In this document: positions 48,626 to 59,934 of the stretch, piece after piece | How positions within the stretch are numbered: the first letter of the stretch is position 1 | Layout: every line of letters starts with the position of its first letter | Source: Bidens hawaiensis | Lineage: Eukaryota; Streptophyta; Magnoliopsida; Asterales; Asteraceae | Direction of reading: 5' to 3' | Length of the DNA: 64,000 nucleotides | Assembly: GCA_021521415.1 (NCBI GenBank) | Contig: JAIQDT010000832.1 | Span: forward strand, 248,001 to 312,000 | Position numbers and translations under genes: made by a program | Notes under the pieces: model-generated | Seen by the model: the letters and a program-made list of their open reading frames with translations, nothing else | What the model was told of the DNA's origin: nothing | Database searches by the model: none

Positions 48626-49472
48626 AGTCAACTTAGGCAAGAACACTTTAATTTGCTTTCACAAATCAAAATATTAGAGAGAAAGGAAGAGATTAACATT
48701 TGAAAATGTTAAGAAATATTGGTATTTATAGGCAATGAGGAGGGAACAAGTTTGCATGGATGGTTGGGCATTAAATCATCTTACAACCACTTTGCATTTA
48801 ATGTGGTTGGTTGGTTAACATAAGTTCCTAACAGTTTTACCTGATTTCATCCTTGTTTGATTTTCAAGTACCTGCTAGAAATATTATTCATAGTTACTCA
48901 TTTGTGAAAAATCCTTACATTATGAAGCATAATTGCATAAAAGACAATTGCTACAAAAGGTTTGCATTATGACCATAAAAGTTCTACATAAGTATAAAAA
49001 GTTAACACTTTTGTAAAAAACTTTGCTTTAAAAATCCTAAATTAAACAAAAAAAATATATATTATAAAAATAGCAACATATTTTTGTTAACGAGTCCTTA
49101 CATTATTATGTATAAAATGAAATTACAAAAGTATACAGGATAAAAGTTTTATTAAAAAAACATATTCTTAAAAAGTCTTTACTTAAAAACCCAAAAACAC
49201 AAATTTACAAGTAGAAAATACATGAGTTTTTCTACTTGTAATTTAAATGTTTCCTTTAATCACTTGAATATAACTAATCTTGTGATTAAGATTTCCTAAA
49301 AAGATGTTAAAGATACGTTTTCATTTACGAACATAATTAAAAGTGGTATAAATATTTAAATGGAATAAACAAGCTTGACACAATTAAATGTTAAATTTAT
49401 TGTATCCATATACCAGAAGCATAATTTTCACATTGAAATTATGAAGTTATAATTTACTATGATATAATGGCA

Positions 49473-49551
<79 letters not shown>

Positions 49552-49616
49552 CTCTAATATTTAAAACTGTGTTTATGAGTAAATTCAACGCTAAAGTAGG
49601 GCACCGGGGCCTTACA
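48626..49616. mobile_element. LTR-like repeat end
   Basis: It ends GGCACCGGGGCCTTACA at 49,616. The last 70 bases resemble the reverse complement of 57,916-57,990, the outer end of the gypsy LTR. 48,640-48,830 is a reverse-oriented relative of 15,640-15,850. It carries a TA microsatellite at 49,475-49,546. No gene. Confidence 0.5.
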
Positions 49617-50958
49617 CTATCCGAGATGCATTGAGAACGAGCATTTTGTCAAAGAAATGGCGGATGCAGTTTTTTCTCAAAAATCTTTCCTTGTTTGTGG
49701 TGGATGCAGTTTTTCTCTAGACTATGTACAAATTCTAATGTCTGATTACAACAGTTGGCCATCGGCACACCAAGTGCCAAGATTTTTTTGATATTACTTG
49801 AAAGGTTGTTAGCTGTTAAATAGTAGCAGATTTGATTATGAATTGGAGCCCAAGATTAGATACTGTTGTTCTAGATTACTGATAATGTGTTAGCTGTTAA
49901 ACAGTAGCATATTTGATTATGAATTAAATGTTAACAGCTCACGAGAAGATAGCCTTACAATCCTGACTACCCAGTAGCATATTTGATTATGAATTATTGC
50001 TCAAAATAATATCTGGATTTTACAATATATTTGATAGAACAAAAGAATCAGGACATACAAAATCAAAAGGTATTGATACAACTAGTGGTTTTATGCATAG
50101 TCACGCAAGCTAAATGTTATTTGCCATATTAGATACTTTGTTTCTAGTATGGTCTAATGCATGGTCCTGCAAGGCTGTGACTCGAAAAAGAGAAATCCAA
50201 AAGACAAAGCAAACCATCTTGCTTTAGTCAAGTTTCTTGAAAAAGACATAACCCAAACCTCGAGACAAATTAGATCATTCACCGGTTTGATTAATCGATT
50301 CAGTGACATATGCTTCCAACAACTTCTCAATTAAAGCAAGTTATGAAAAATCACACCCCCAAATAACATTTTTCATATGTTCACTTTTAGTTACATTGTT
50401 TCTTGCCAAAAATGAAGCACAAACAAGTACGGGTCGGGGAATTTGTTTTGGGCAAAACATTGTAGGCATTGTTTATTATACCGTTGCCTCATTTATAGGC
50501 ATTGTTTGTAGTATTTGAAGCAAAAACGATTCAACACATGAAGCTTCTTTTCTTGATCTTACTAGAGGGGAAAAAGTGGGCGTGATGATGGTTTAGTGAC
50601 ATGTATTTGAGCATGAGCTGGTTTGAACTCAAAAAGGGTTTGACCTGTCACTAAACCATCATCTGATACCACCCGTTGATCTTTAATTTTTTATGTGTAT
50701 CCGTATGTGCGTGTGTTTCTCTATCTGGGTTATAGTTGCCTTTTGAAATTGCACCTGTTTTGCATTTCCTGATCAAATGTCTGCTGGTGACCAGTTAAAC
50801 ATTCATGGGGAAAGGCAAGAAAATCAAATCTAAGAACTGCAGGAAACTTAAATCTAGCGAATAATATGTTGTATGTTTCATCTCTATCAAAGATCACAAA
50901 ATTTATTTTGAATGATCTATTAGTTTCTAAATGTTTACTGTTTTCCTCTCGAAAACAG
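49617..50958. other. Non-coding, upstream of BAH remnant
   Basis: The short motif AGCATATTTGATTATGAATT recurs near 49,905 and 49,977, with a close variant near 49,825. No convincing exon seen, though upstream exons of the BAH remnant could lie here. Confidence 0.4.
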
Positions 50959-51681
50959 GCGAGGACGATGTGCTCGTGATTCACGAAGGTCGGGATGCCA
51001 AATTATGGATAGCGAAAGTGAAGAAGTTTGTTGGAAATAAAGCTCGTATCTTGTGGTACTATATGCCAGAGGAAACTGAATATGACAGGCTACCGTTTCA
51101 GGGAAAAAATGAGATACTTTATTCTGATCACACTGATTATGTGAGCATTTATGCCATTGAGAATAACTATAAGGTTTATTCGGAGGAGCAACATGAAGAT
51201 TTCAAAGAAGTTGATGCTGATGTTTATTTATGTCGTTCAAAGTATGATCCAGTGAACAAGGTGTTTACAGAGGACACAAACTTTACCGTATATGCTACAT
51301 TGTTTACATAATAATCATATGTTTTTTATAATAATTTAAGACACTGCACTTGTTGATTGATCTGTTTTGTGATAATAAGTTAAGGTACTGCACGTGTAGG
51401 CTTCCTGACATTATAATGGTTCAGTGTGAAACATGCAAATCATGATAGGTCAAGCTTGCATTCCTTCTAATTGCATTGCTTATGGCTCTTTTATTCAGGT
51501 TTCTTTTGGTTCTAACAAACACATGTGGTTCAGGTTTCATCCTTCTTGTTTAGGAATTAACACTAAGACCAAGCTTGACAAAATAACGACCTTCATTTGT
51601 AAATCTACAAGTTACTTAAAGGATCAGATATTAATTGCCATAGATGCTGGTTTACAAAAAAACCACAAACTTTATTCTTAA
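50959..51681 (+). pseudogene. BAH-PHD chromatin reader remnant (EBS/SHL type)
   Basis: An exon-like block opens after acceptor GAAAACAG (50,958). It encodes a BAH-like domain: LWIAKVKKFVG, ILWYYMPEETEY, EILYSDHTDYVS, VYLCRSKYDP. The frame stops at 51,311. PHD-finger pieces follow in broken form: YCTCRLPDI and MVQCETCK (51,386-51,450), then WFRFHPSCLGI and TFICK (51,520-51,600). BAH-PHD proteins of this type read histone methylation. Stops and the disrupted PHD order indicate a pseudogene or captured fragment, though unrecognised introns could account for part of it. Confidence 0.65.
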
Positions 51682-51698
51682 AAAAACATATGTATCAG

Positions 51699-51730
51699 AT
51701 GTGGACCCAGATCCACATCTGGGTCCACAT
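51699..51730. other. Perfect 14-bp stem hairpin
   Basis: ATGTGGACCCAGAT, loop CCAC, then the exact inverse repeat. Just downstream of the BAH-PHD remnant. Could be a terminal inverted structure of a small element; role unknown. Confidence 0.7.
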
Positions 51731-52114
51731 ATGTAACGTTTAATAATTTGACCTCACCTGTAACGTTTAAAAATTTTAAATATTTTGAAAAAACTATAAT
51801 TAAAAAAAACTGTAAATTTTTTAAAATTTTGATTCTTTGTATAATTGCAATTTCTTTTTATTAAAAAACGCAAATTAAAAGTCAAAAAGGAGTTTGTTTG
51901 GAGAACAGAATAATAAGGGGAGAAATACGTTTATAACTTTTCAAAATGAGATTTTTACATATTTCTCCTTAACACTGTCAAGTTACATATATCCCCAATC
52001 CAAAAAATTAATTAAATATTTCCCTATAATCACAATTTTCTTTGAGTTAGTTATATAGTTTCTTGTTTAGAAAAAAAAGATTATTCTTAAAAAAATATAT
52101 GTATTAGATGTGGA

Positions 52115-52245
52115 ACGAGCTCGAGCTTTATACGAAACTAAAGATTTTTAATACCATTAATTAAAAATAGTAATGAAACGAACTCGAGCTTTATACGAAA
52201 CTAAAGATTTTTAATACCATTAATTAAAAATAATAATGAAGATAT
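52115..52245. repeat. 63-bp tandem repeat, two copies
   Basis: TCGAGCTTTATACGAAACTA begins at 52,121 and 52,184, with the following bases nearly identical. Confidence 0.85.
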
Positions 52246-53343
52246 TCGCTACTTCCCCAGGCTACGACTAGCCTAGACTGTCAAATCTCAACTATACTTC
52301 CCTTCGTCGTTATGAAGAAAAAGGTATTTTGAAAAGGTATAACAAAATTACAGAAATTGTCTTTTATGTTTATGCCAAATTTCACTCATTCTCCTTTATC
52401 TTTAAAATTGATATGTTTATCCTTTACTTTTACAAATCCAACAGCTTTTGTCCTTTATCCCTAACCCAATTAGATTTTCTCGTTAAGTTGGGTAGCACAT
52501 GAGGGCAAATTGGTCACTTTACCTATTAAATTAAAAAGTATTTAGATAAATAAATAAATACAATAAAAATTTAATATCTATTTACTCTCTCTCCCTTCTT
52601 TCTCCCAGCCAACATCACGACCCCCACCATCGCCTCTTTCTCTCCTCTCTCTACCAACTGCTACCACCACTGCCAATCACCGCCGCTGCAACTTTCCCTC
52701 TCATTGGAATCTTAAACGCCAATTCAGGACCCCTTCAGAAACCTAACCAAATAAATATGAGATGGGTTCTTGGATCGAGTTTACTGATCTAACAACGGTG
52801 GTGGTAGTTTCATATGGTGGATGTAGTGGTGGTGGAGGGTGATGTTTAAAGTAGGGCCCTATCATCAGACTACTACCACAACAAATGTCGGAAAAAAAGT
52901 TCGGAAACATAGATATTGGTTTACAATTTTTGAAATACGTTTTCATTTTCATTGTTATTATTATTGTTTTATTCCCAAAATAATAAACTGTAAATATAAC
53001 TTAAATAATCTCTTATTAAATAAAGATATATATTTTCCATAAAAAAATTGAATTTTTATGTAGAGGGCCTGGACAAGTAACCCTTGCTACTAATGTTTAA
53101 CAATATTTAGGATTTATGTTCAAATAGCACATCAGTTAAAATATGAATGAACTATATTGTTGTTATTGGGTCCTGGCTAGGATGAACAAATTCGATATCG
53201 GTACCGAAAATATATAGTTGTAGGGAACAAATCAATTTCATTAAATATCATTTTAACCCTTGTTTTTTTTAATGGAATTGATTTGTTCCCTACAAAATTT
53301 GAATAGAAGTTTATAAAATTGAGGGTTTTTAAAGGGTTGAGAA
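52246..53343. other. Intergenic, no gene seen
   Basis: A CT-rich patch at 52,580-52,730 resembles a 5' UTR (CCACCACTGCCAATCACCGC) but no exon follows. Otherwise AT-rich. Confidence 0.4.
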
Positions 53344-54015
53344 TATGGGTGTCAAACGTGTCGGGTTGGCAGGTTGGCGGGTTGGTAGGTTGACGGGTTG
53401 AAATGTGCAACCCGAACCCGACCCATATTATTATTCGTGTCAAATATGTCAACCCTAACCCGCACAGACATAAATTCGGGTCGACCCGAACACGACTCGT
53501 TTAACCCATATTTTTTAAAAGGTTAATTTATATAATTAGACATACAAATTATAATAAAATCAAACCATATATTGCAAAATTCAAATGAAATTTAAGCATT
53601 AGTCGATTTAGATATAGATGGATTTGACGAAATGTTCATGCATATTGGTGAATGGATAGAAGAAATGCGTCTTGGGTAATGAAATTTTGGTTGAGAACTT
53701 AAAAGCATCGTTTACGAAAAATAAAATTTAATAGGAGACCTAAAAAGGTAATATGAGGAATGAAAAATAATTAAATTCAACACATTTTAAAACTAATGAG
53801 AGAATATAAAATTAATTTTAAAATATCTAAAATTAAACGGGTTAATGGGTCAACCCATCTTTATACAGGTCAACCCAAACCCGACCTGTTTAGAAAACAG
53901 GTCAACCGAACCCGACACGCTTTTTAAACGGGTCGTGTTAGCCGACCCAAAACCTATTTTTTTTCGTGTCAGGTTTGAATTGGGTTTTGGGTCGTATCAA
54001 GAATTAACACCCCTA
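53344..54015. mobile_element. hAT-type MITE, GGGTTG/GACCC words, 8-bp TSD
   Basis: Ends TATGGGTGTCAAACG and TTAACACCCCTA are flanked by a perfect 8-bp duplication GTTGAGAA (53,336-53,343 and 54,016-54,023). Arms contain CGGGTTG, CAACCCG and GACCCGA words. Confidence 0.92.
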
Positions 54016-54023
54016 GTTGAGAA

Positions 54024-55117
54024 CATATAATTTTTCTCATATCAAAACTCATTTAATTATACCAAATGTTCTGATATTTGATATCCACTTTAATTTTCTT
54101 TCCTAGAAAAGGCATTAGGACTTATGCAATTTGTTTATGTAACCATTTAAAACATAGTGTTGATTTCTAGCTAGCCAAAGCTCGAGGAAAAAAGATTGTC
54201 ATTTTCAACGAAAGTAAGTAAACTCATTAAATCAAACAATTATAAAAACTAAATCAGGTCAGATCAAGTAACATAAATTATGGCAAAACAATTGCAAAAA
54301 GATCAGAATTTATAGACTAAAATCCAACAAACAATCGGATCTGCTGACTCGACTTCCAACTATAAAGGGTATCCAACCCACCCTTAGTCTTCATAATCTG
54401 CAAGTTGACTATAGTGCCTAGATCAACATTGTTCTATGCATTTAATAAGTTTAAAAAAAATACTTATATGTTATATTTGCATTCTAAGTTTTTAACAACT
54501 TCAACTTTGGTAAAAATACATGTAAGCACAATCAACACATACACAATCTAGCATACAAAACAATGACAAACATGCCTAGAAAAGAGCCCTATGACATGCA
54601 CAAGGTACAAAGCCCTAATCGAAACTAGTTCGAATTAAGGTTTCAGCTATATGAAAACCCCTAGTTCATCACCAACCTATAGCAGAATTTATATTCATTC
54701 AGTCCACGTAACAAATGACAGTATTTCACTACAAAAATCTTAGTTCTGCATTCGATCTCGGTAACATAAATTGAGGGCTGGCAAAACACGTCTTAGCGTG
54801 TAAAAAATCAGAAATGATGCGAATAAGACACATATCAAGCATGATTACCACTCAATTAACTATTTTATATCTCATGTCTATAATATAGTTGTATGTTTTA
54901 TGTACCAAAAGGAAGAAATAATGAAGCCCAACCTCCTAATTTTAATCATTTCCAAAACAATATAATAGTGAACTTTTCATTAAACATGTTTAATTGTGTC
55001 TTAAAACACATATTTGCCAGCCCTAAAAACTGCGTTGAACTGAGAACAAAATAAATAGCATGATGCAACAAATGGAAAAAAAAGAACCAAATAAACAGAA
55101 ACTACTAATGTGCAAAC
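54024..55117. other. AT-rich intergenic, no gene seen
   Basis: No ORF above noise and no RNA gene signature. Confidence 0.5.
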
Positions 55118-55570
55118 TAGAGATGATCAACAAAACCGGTTCCTGGAACCGAACCGGTGGACCTGAACCGGACCCGAACCGGTTCCTACCCGTTTTTTTT
55201 AGGAACCGGACCCTATCTGATTCAACCCGATGATCCGTGACCGGTTCTTGCATTTCTGAGTGGGGGCGGGTAGGAACCGGAACCGAACCGGAACCGGTTC
55301 TGGAACCGGAACCGGTTCCTAACCGTTTTTTTTGGCCGTTTTTTGACCGTTGGGGTCAAAAATAGCCGTTTTTTGACCGGTTACGGTACAGGAACCGGGT
55401 TAGGAACCGGTAAGAACCGGTTAGATAGGTTAGGGGTCCGAGGGTGGGAGAACCGGTTCGGTTCCCTAACCGGTTCGAGCCTGGAACCGGTTTAAAAGGT
55501 GGTTTTGAATATAGGAACCGGTTAGGAACCGGTTCCGGTTCCTAATCCTAAACCGTTTTGAACATCTCTA
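55118..55570. mobile_element. hAT-type MITE, GGAACCGGTT words
   Basis: Ends TAGAGATGATCAACAAAACC and GTTTTGAACATCTCTA. Nearly every part is built of GGAACCGGTT/AACCGGTTCC words. The flanks share TGCAAAC, offset by two bases on the right, suggesting a slightly altered target duplication. Confidence 0.8.
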
Positions 55571-55981
55571 GACTGCAAACTATGCAGCTGCATGGGCCAT
55601 GGGGCCCAACCATCAGGCCCCATAACTTTTTTAAATAATACACACGTCCAAAAGCCCAATAAACAAAGCTAAATAAAAACTTTAATGGCCCAAATACAAA
55701 ATGCCTACAAAGTTGGAGGCTTGGACGAGGTTTATTCTCTTTTTAAATCACCTTGTGTAGTTCCATTTAAACCGCTGTTATTTTCTATATTTTTCTAAAA
55801 TAAATTACGGTTAAGTTATTCATTCTAGATACATAGTTTGCTATAATGTATTGTTTTTACTCTAACAGTTGCTTTGAAATATATATTCACATGTGTTTTA
55901 CAAATTAAATAATCAAGATAATTATTTTTGTTAAATTTCTTAAATTTTATGAATCTTAAAAATTTTAATACTAAATGATTG

Positions 55982-56376
55982 GTTCATTAAGTAAACAAGG
56001 AGTCGTATTTATTTCTTTTAATTATGACTTTATAAAGGAAAAAATCAATAAATCTTTTTAACACACGTTTATTTTAAAAATAACTGATAGAATAATTTAT
56101 TAAATATGGTTTTGAAATATTAGAATTATTTAAATATTTAAACAGAAATGGGTTATAAAAGTATAAAACAATGTCTTCTTGTTCATTTAAGTAAACAAGA
56201 AGTCGTATTTATTTCTTTTAATTATGACTTTATAAAGGAAAAAATCAATAAATCTTTTTAACACACGTTTATTTTAAAAATAACTGATAGAATAATTTAT
56301 TAAATATGGTTTTGAAATATTAGAATTATTTAAATATTTAAACGGAAATGGGTTATAAAAGTATAAAACAATGTCT
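55982..56376. repeat. 200-bp tandem duplication
   Basis: GTTCATT-AAGTAAACAAG begins at 55,982 and 56,181; the two units are identical apart from a few bases. AT-rich, non-coding. Confidence 0.9.
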
Positions 56377-57915
56377 TAAATTCAAAACCTTCAATGTGAG
56401 ACAAAGTCTTACGATTCATGCAACTATTTAAAATTATTTCTAGAGTTGAGATTTAACTTTTCCATAAAAATGAATTTTCAAAAGTGCTCCAATTAGGCCA
56501 CTCATGCATATTTTTCTTAACTTGGGTCACTAAATTTTCAAATCGAGTCTCACCGATTTTTTTGTGCATCAAGAAAGAAATGAAGGATAAAATGTGGGTG
56601 TCGGAATTTGCAATATATGTAGTTATATTTAAAAAAAAAAATTAAAAAAACGTTAATTATTTTAAAATTCAAAAATAAAAAATAAAATTCACGCCGCCAC
56701 TCAACGTTAACATAAAAAAAAGATAAAAATATTCCCTATGTGAAACAAAAAAGAAAAATGCTAAAAAAACATGTTAAAATCTTTAAACTAATAAAATATG
56801 AAAGTTAAATGACTTAATTGGAACACTTTTTAAAATTGATTGATCAAATTGAAACACTTTTAAAACTTAATTACTAATCTATGAAGTTGGCCTCTTAATA
56901 AAAATAGTAAAATACTTTTGTTATTTACATCTTTGTCTTCTTTCATTTATAATATTGACTTTACAAATTACAATTGATTTTGCACTAGAGCTACTTTTAC
57001 TGAGATGCATTTGCTACTTCTACTTTATTAAATTCCAAAATTTTCCCCAAGTCCAATCGAACTGTACACTGTTGCATACATCCATCAAAGAAACTTTTTT
57101 CAAAAAAACTCCTTTAATTTTTAATATTCCAAAAACTCTATTCAAAACTAGTTGATGGATACAAATATTGAATAAAAATCGTCTTCGCCAACAAGTTTTA
57201 TTAGAGCCAACTAAAACTAGCCATAAGTTTAAAATTCATCGGTTTGATGATTTTGAACCAAACCCGTCGACTCCAACAACTTTTGAAAAAAAAACCACAA
57301 TCCTGTCAAAACCAAGGTTGATCACCCCAACCAAATTTAGAACCAAATATGTCGGTTTTGATTACTTTTGAGCCAAATCTGTCGACTTAGACAACTTTTG
57401 AACCAAACATGAGATTAATTTTTAATTAAATGATATGTTATAACCCGTTTAACGACTATCTGATGTGGTGAGACTCATACCTGTGAATGTCAACTTATAA
57501 CTTATAAACCTTTTGAGAAGTAATAAGGTGTTCGTAATTGGATAAACGATCACACTTGATATAAATAACATGTTTATCTCGTTTAGTAGGCCGAAAATAG
57601 CTTAGATTTCATATTTACAAGATAAACTTCACTGTAATACGTAGATTATGGTTCAAACTAACATATTATAATTTCGGGTTCAAGAAATTGAATGCGGATA
57701 CTGGTCTGGTAAATGGATAACCAGTTTAGTGATATGGGTTATAATATTAATTATAATCTGGACTCTGAAGTTTGTGGATGGATACAAGAATGATAAATCT
57801 TATAGTTTGTGTTAAAAATGACAAATCATAAAAGATATACTTATAAATAAGTAATTATTAATAGAAAAAATCAATTTAGCTCTTGAGAATATGCTTGAGG
57901 GATACCTCTACATAG
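56377..57915. other. AT-rich intergenic, no gene seen
   Basis: Contains 57,415-57,490, a relative of 17,830-17,910. Short ORFs lack codon structure. Confidence 0.5.
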
Positions 57916-58350
57916 TGTAAGGCCCAGTTACCGGTGCCATACTTTGGACGTTGGATTTACTCATAAACACAGTTCTAAATATCAGAGTTAAATAAAACAT
58001 TCGCGGAATAATAAAACATTCAAACCAATACATTACATAACCATCAATTCTTGTCTTAACGAGCATTCAAATTGTTTAAACATAAAACATCGTCTTTTAA
58101 ATAACATAACATTTGCTTGAGATGCCAGTATCTTCAATTCCATGCCATGTGCTTCCCCTCAAGCGAGCTGCCTCATTCTACTCACCTGCGTGCATACTAA
58201 AAGTCAGCTACGCTGAGTGAGTTCTAGTTAATCATACAATATACAACCTGTTCACATACTTGCACACATACCCGAAGGTGTGTACATCATTCATACTTTA
58301 CTTTACATGCATAACTATCCATACTACTTAAAGAGCCTTCCGCCCTATAA

Positions 58351-58574
58351 CCTCACAGATATTGTAAGGGTCTGGTCCCCAACATCACATATATTATCAG
58401 GGTCTGGTCCCTAACATCACAGATATTATCAGGGTCTGGTCCCTACCCTCACAGATATTATTAGGGTCTGGTCCCTATCCTCACAGATATTATTAGGATA
58501 TGGTCCTTATCCTCACAGATATTATTAGGGTCTGGTCCCTATCCTCACAGATATTATTAGGGTGTGGTCCCTTT
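58351..58574. repeat. 32-bp minisatellite in gypsy LTR
   Basis: About seven copies of CTCACAGATATTATTAGGGT plus TCTGGTCCCTAT. Exact 32-bp spacing at 58,448, 58,480, 58,512 and 58,544. Units abut with no spacer. Confidence 0.9.
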
Positions 58575-58702
58575 TTTTCGTGCAACTGAATCATACCTAT
58601 CTTTACATACGTCCCTTAATAATAATACGTGCAATATCCGAGGATCGTTCACGTACTATTAACATAACATACATAACATACATACATCATTCATACATCA
58701 CA

Positions 58703-58706
<4 letters not shown>

Positions 58707-58759
<53 letters not shown>
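58707..58759. repeat. (TA)n microsatellite
   Basis: About 53 bp of TA dinucleotides. Confidence 0.9.
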
Positions 58760-58760
<1 letters not shown>

Positions 58761-59083
58761 ATCATATCTTTAACTACCCCCTGACGGTACATGCAATATC
58801 CGAAGATCGTTCACGCACCGTCAAGAAATCATCATACATAAATCATACCAAGCATGCACTTACCACTTAAAGTAAGTGTATTAACTATCACATTGAGTAT
58901 GCACACAGCCCCGAAAACATAACAAGGAAGTGGGGCTAGAAACTCACCTGAACGCGGTTACGTTCACTGTTAATAATTATTCCCTTCTTTAGCTATGCGC
59001 GACTAACTGTATAACAATTACACGTATCAATTAACTATCACTACCCATATCGCGTTTCTAGTCTAATTATAACCATCAACGAA

Positions 59084-59171
59084 CGGGGGTCCGAGGGCAG
59101 CGCCCTTGGCAGCGAGGTTCTAGGGGCGGCAGCCCCTAGCGGGGTCCAAGGGGCAGAGCCCCTAGCTGGGG
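59084..59171. repeat. GC-rich hairpin block in gypsy LTR
   Basis: Several GGGG/CCCC inverted pairs, including CTAGGGGC-GGCA-GCCCCTAG at 59,120-59,139, in otherwise AT-rich DNA. Repeated G runs could also form a quadruplex. Confidence 0.6.
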
Positions 59172-59934
59172 TTAAGCTGCCAGGTCAGCTTGTAAAAATT
59201 TTATTTTCATTAACTGTCTTAACACATTTTCTATTAAGATTTTGAATCATTAATTAATTTGCTAACTTAAAAGTCCAAGGGCTTCTTTGTAATTAAATCA
59301 TTCTTTTTCTAAGTCCAGGGACCATTCTGTTATTCCATTAAACTTCTAGTTCGTTAATTGACTCTTTAACGAATTGGTTTGTCATAATGAACTGGTCCTT
59401 TAAACGAACTAGACCCTCTAACGAACTGGTCCCTATAACAATTTGGACCTTATAACGAACTGGACCCTTGTAGAATCAGTCCATATAGCGAACCAGTCCA
59501 TGTAACGAATTGGATCTTCTAAGTCATTATCTCTTTTAACGAATGATCAATGCGAATTGGGAGCTAGTTCGTTATCTTATCCTTGATGAATTTGAACACG
59601 AACTAAGTCTAGTTCGTTAGACTTCCCTTAACGAACCACTTAGTGAATCACCCCTAGTTCATTAGCCCCCGTTAATGAATTAGGGTTAGGTCAGAGAATG
59701 TTAGAACATTCTCTGACATCCCTATAACCTTGTACCACTTTCCGGCGCCGCCTTTTCCGGAAAACCGGGATCTTGCCGGAAAAGTGAGACCCTTCTTATT
59801 TCTTCACCGTTTTCACCGTTTTCCGTCCCGTTCGATCCAGATCTAAGCTAGGGTAACCCCTAAGCTCACCTTAGGTTTGGTTTATACCCGATTCCACCCG
59901 TATCTCATGACTCTAACGGTTTAACGATGTCGGC

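Noticed and set aside
58351..58574. Regular 32-bp repeats that resemble a CRISPR array
   Set aside because: Units are contiguous with no unique spacers, in a plant retrotransposon LTR; it is a minisatellite.
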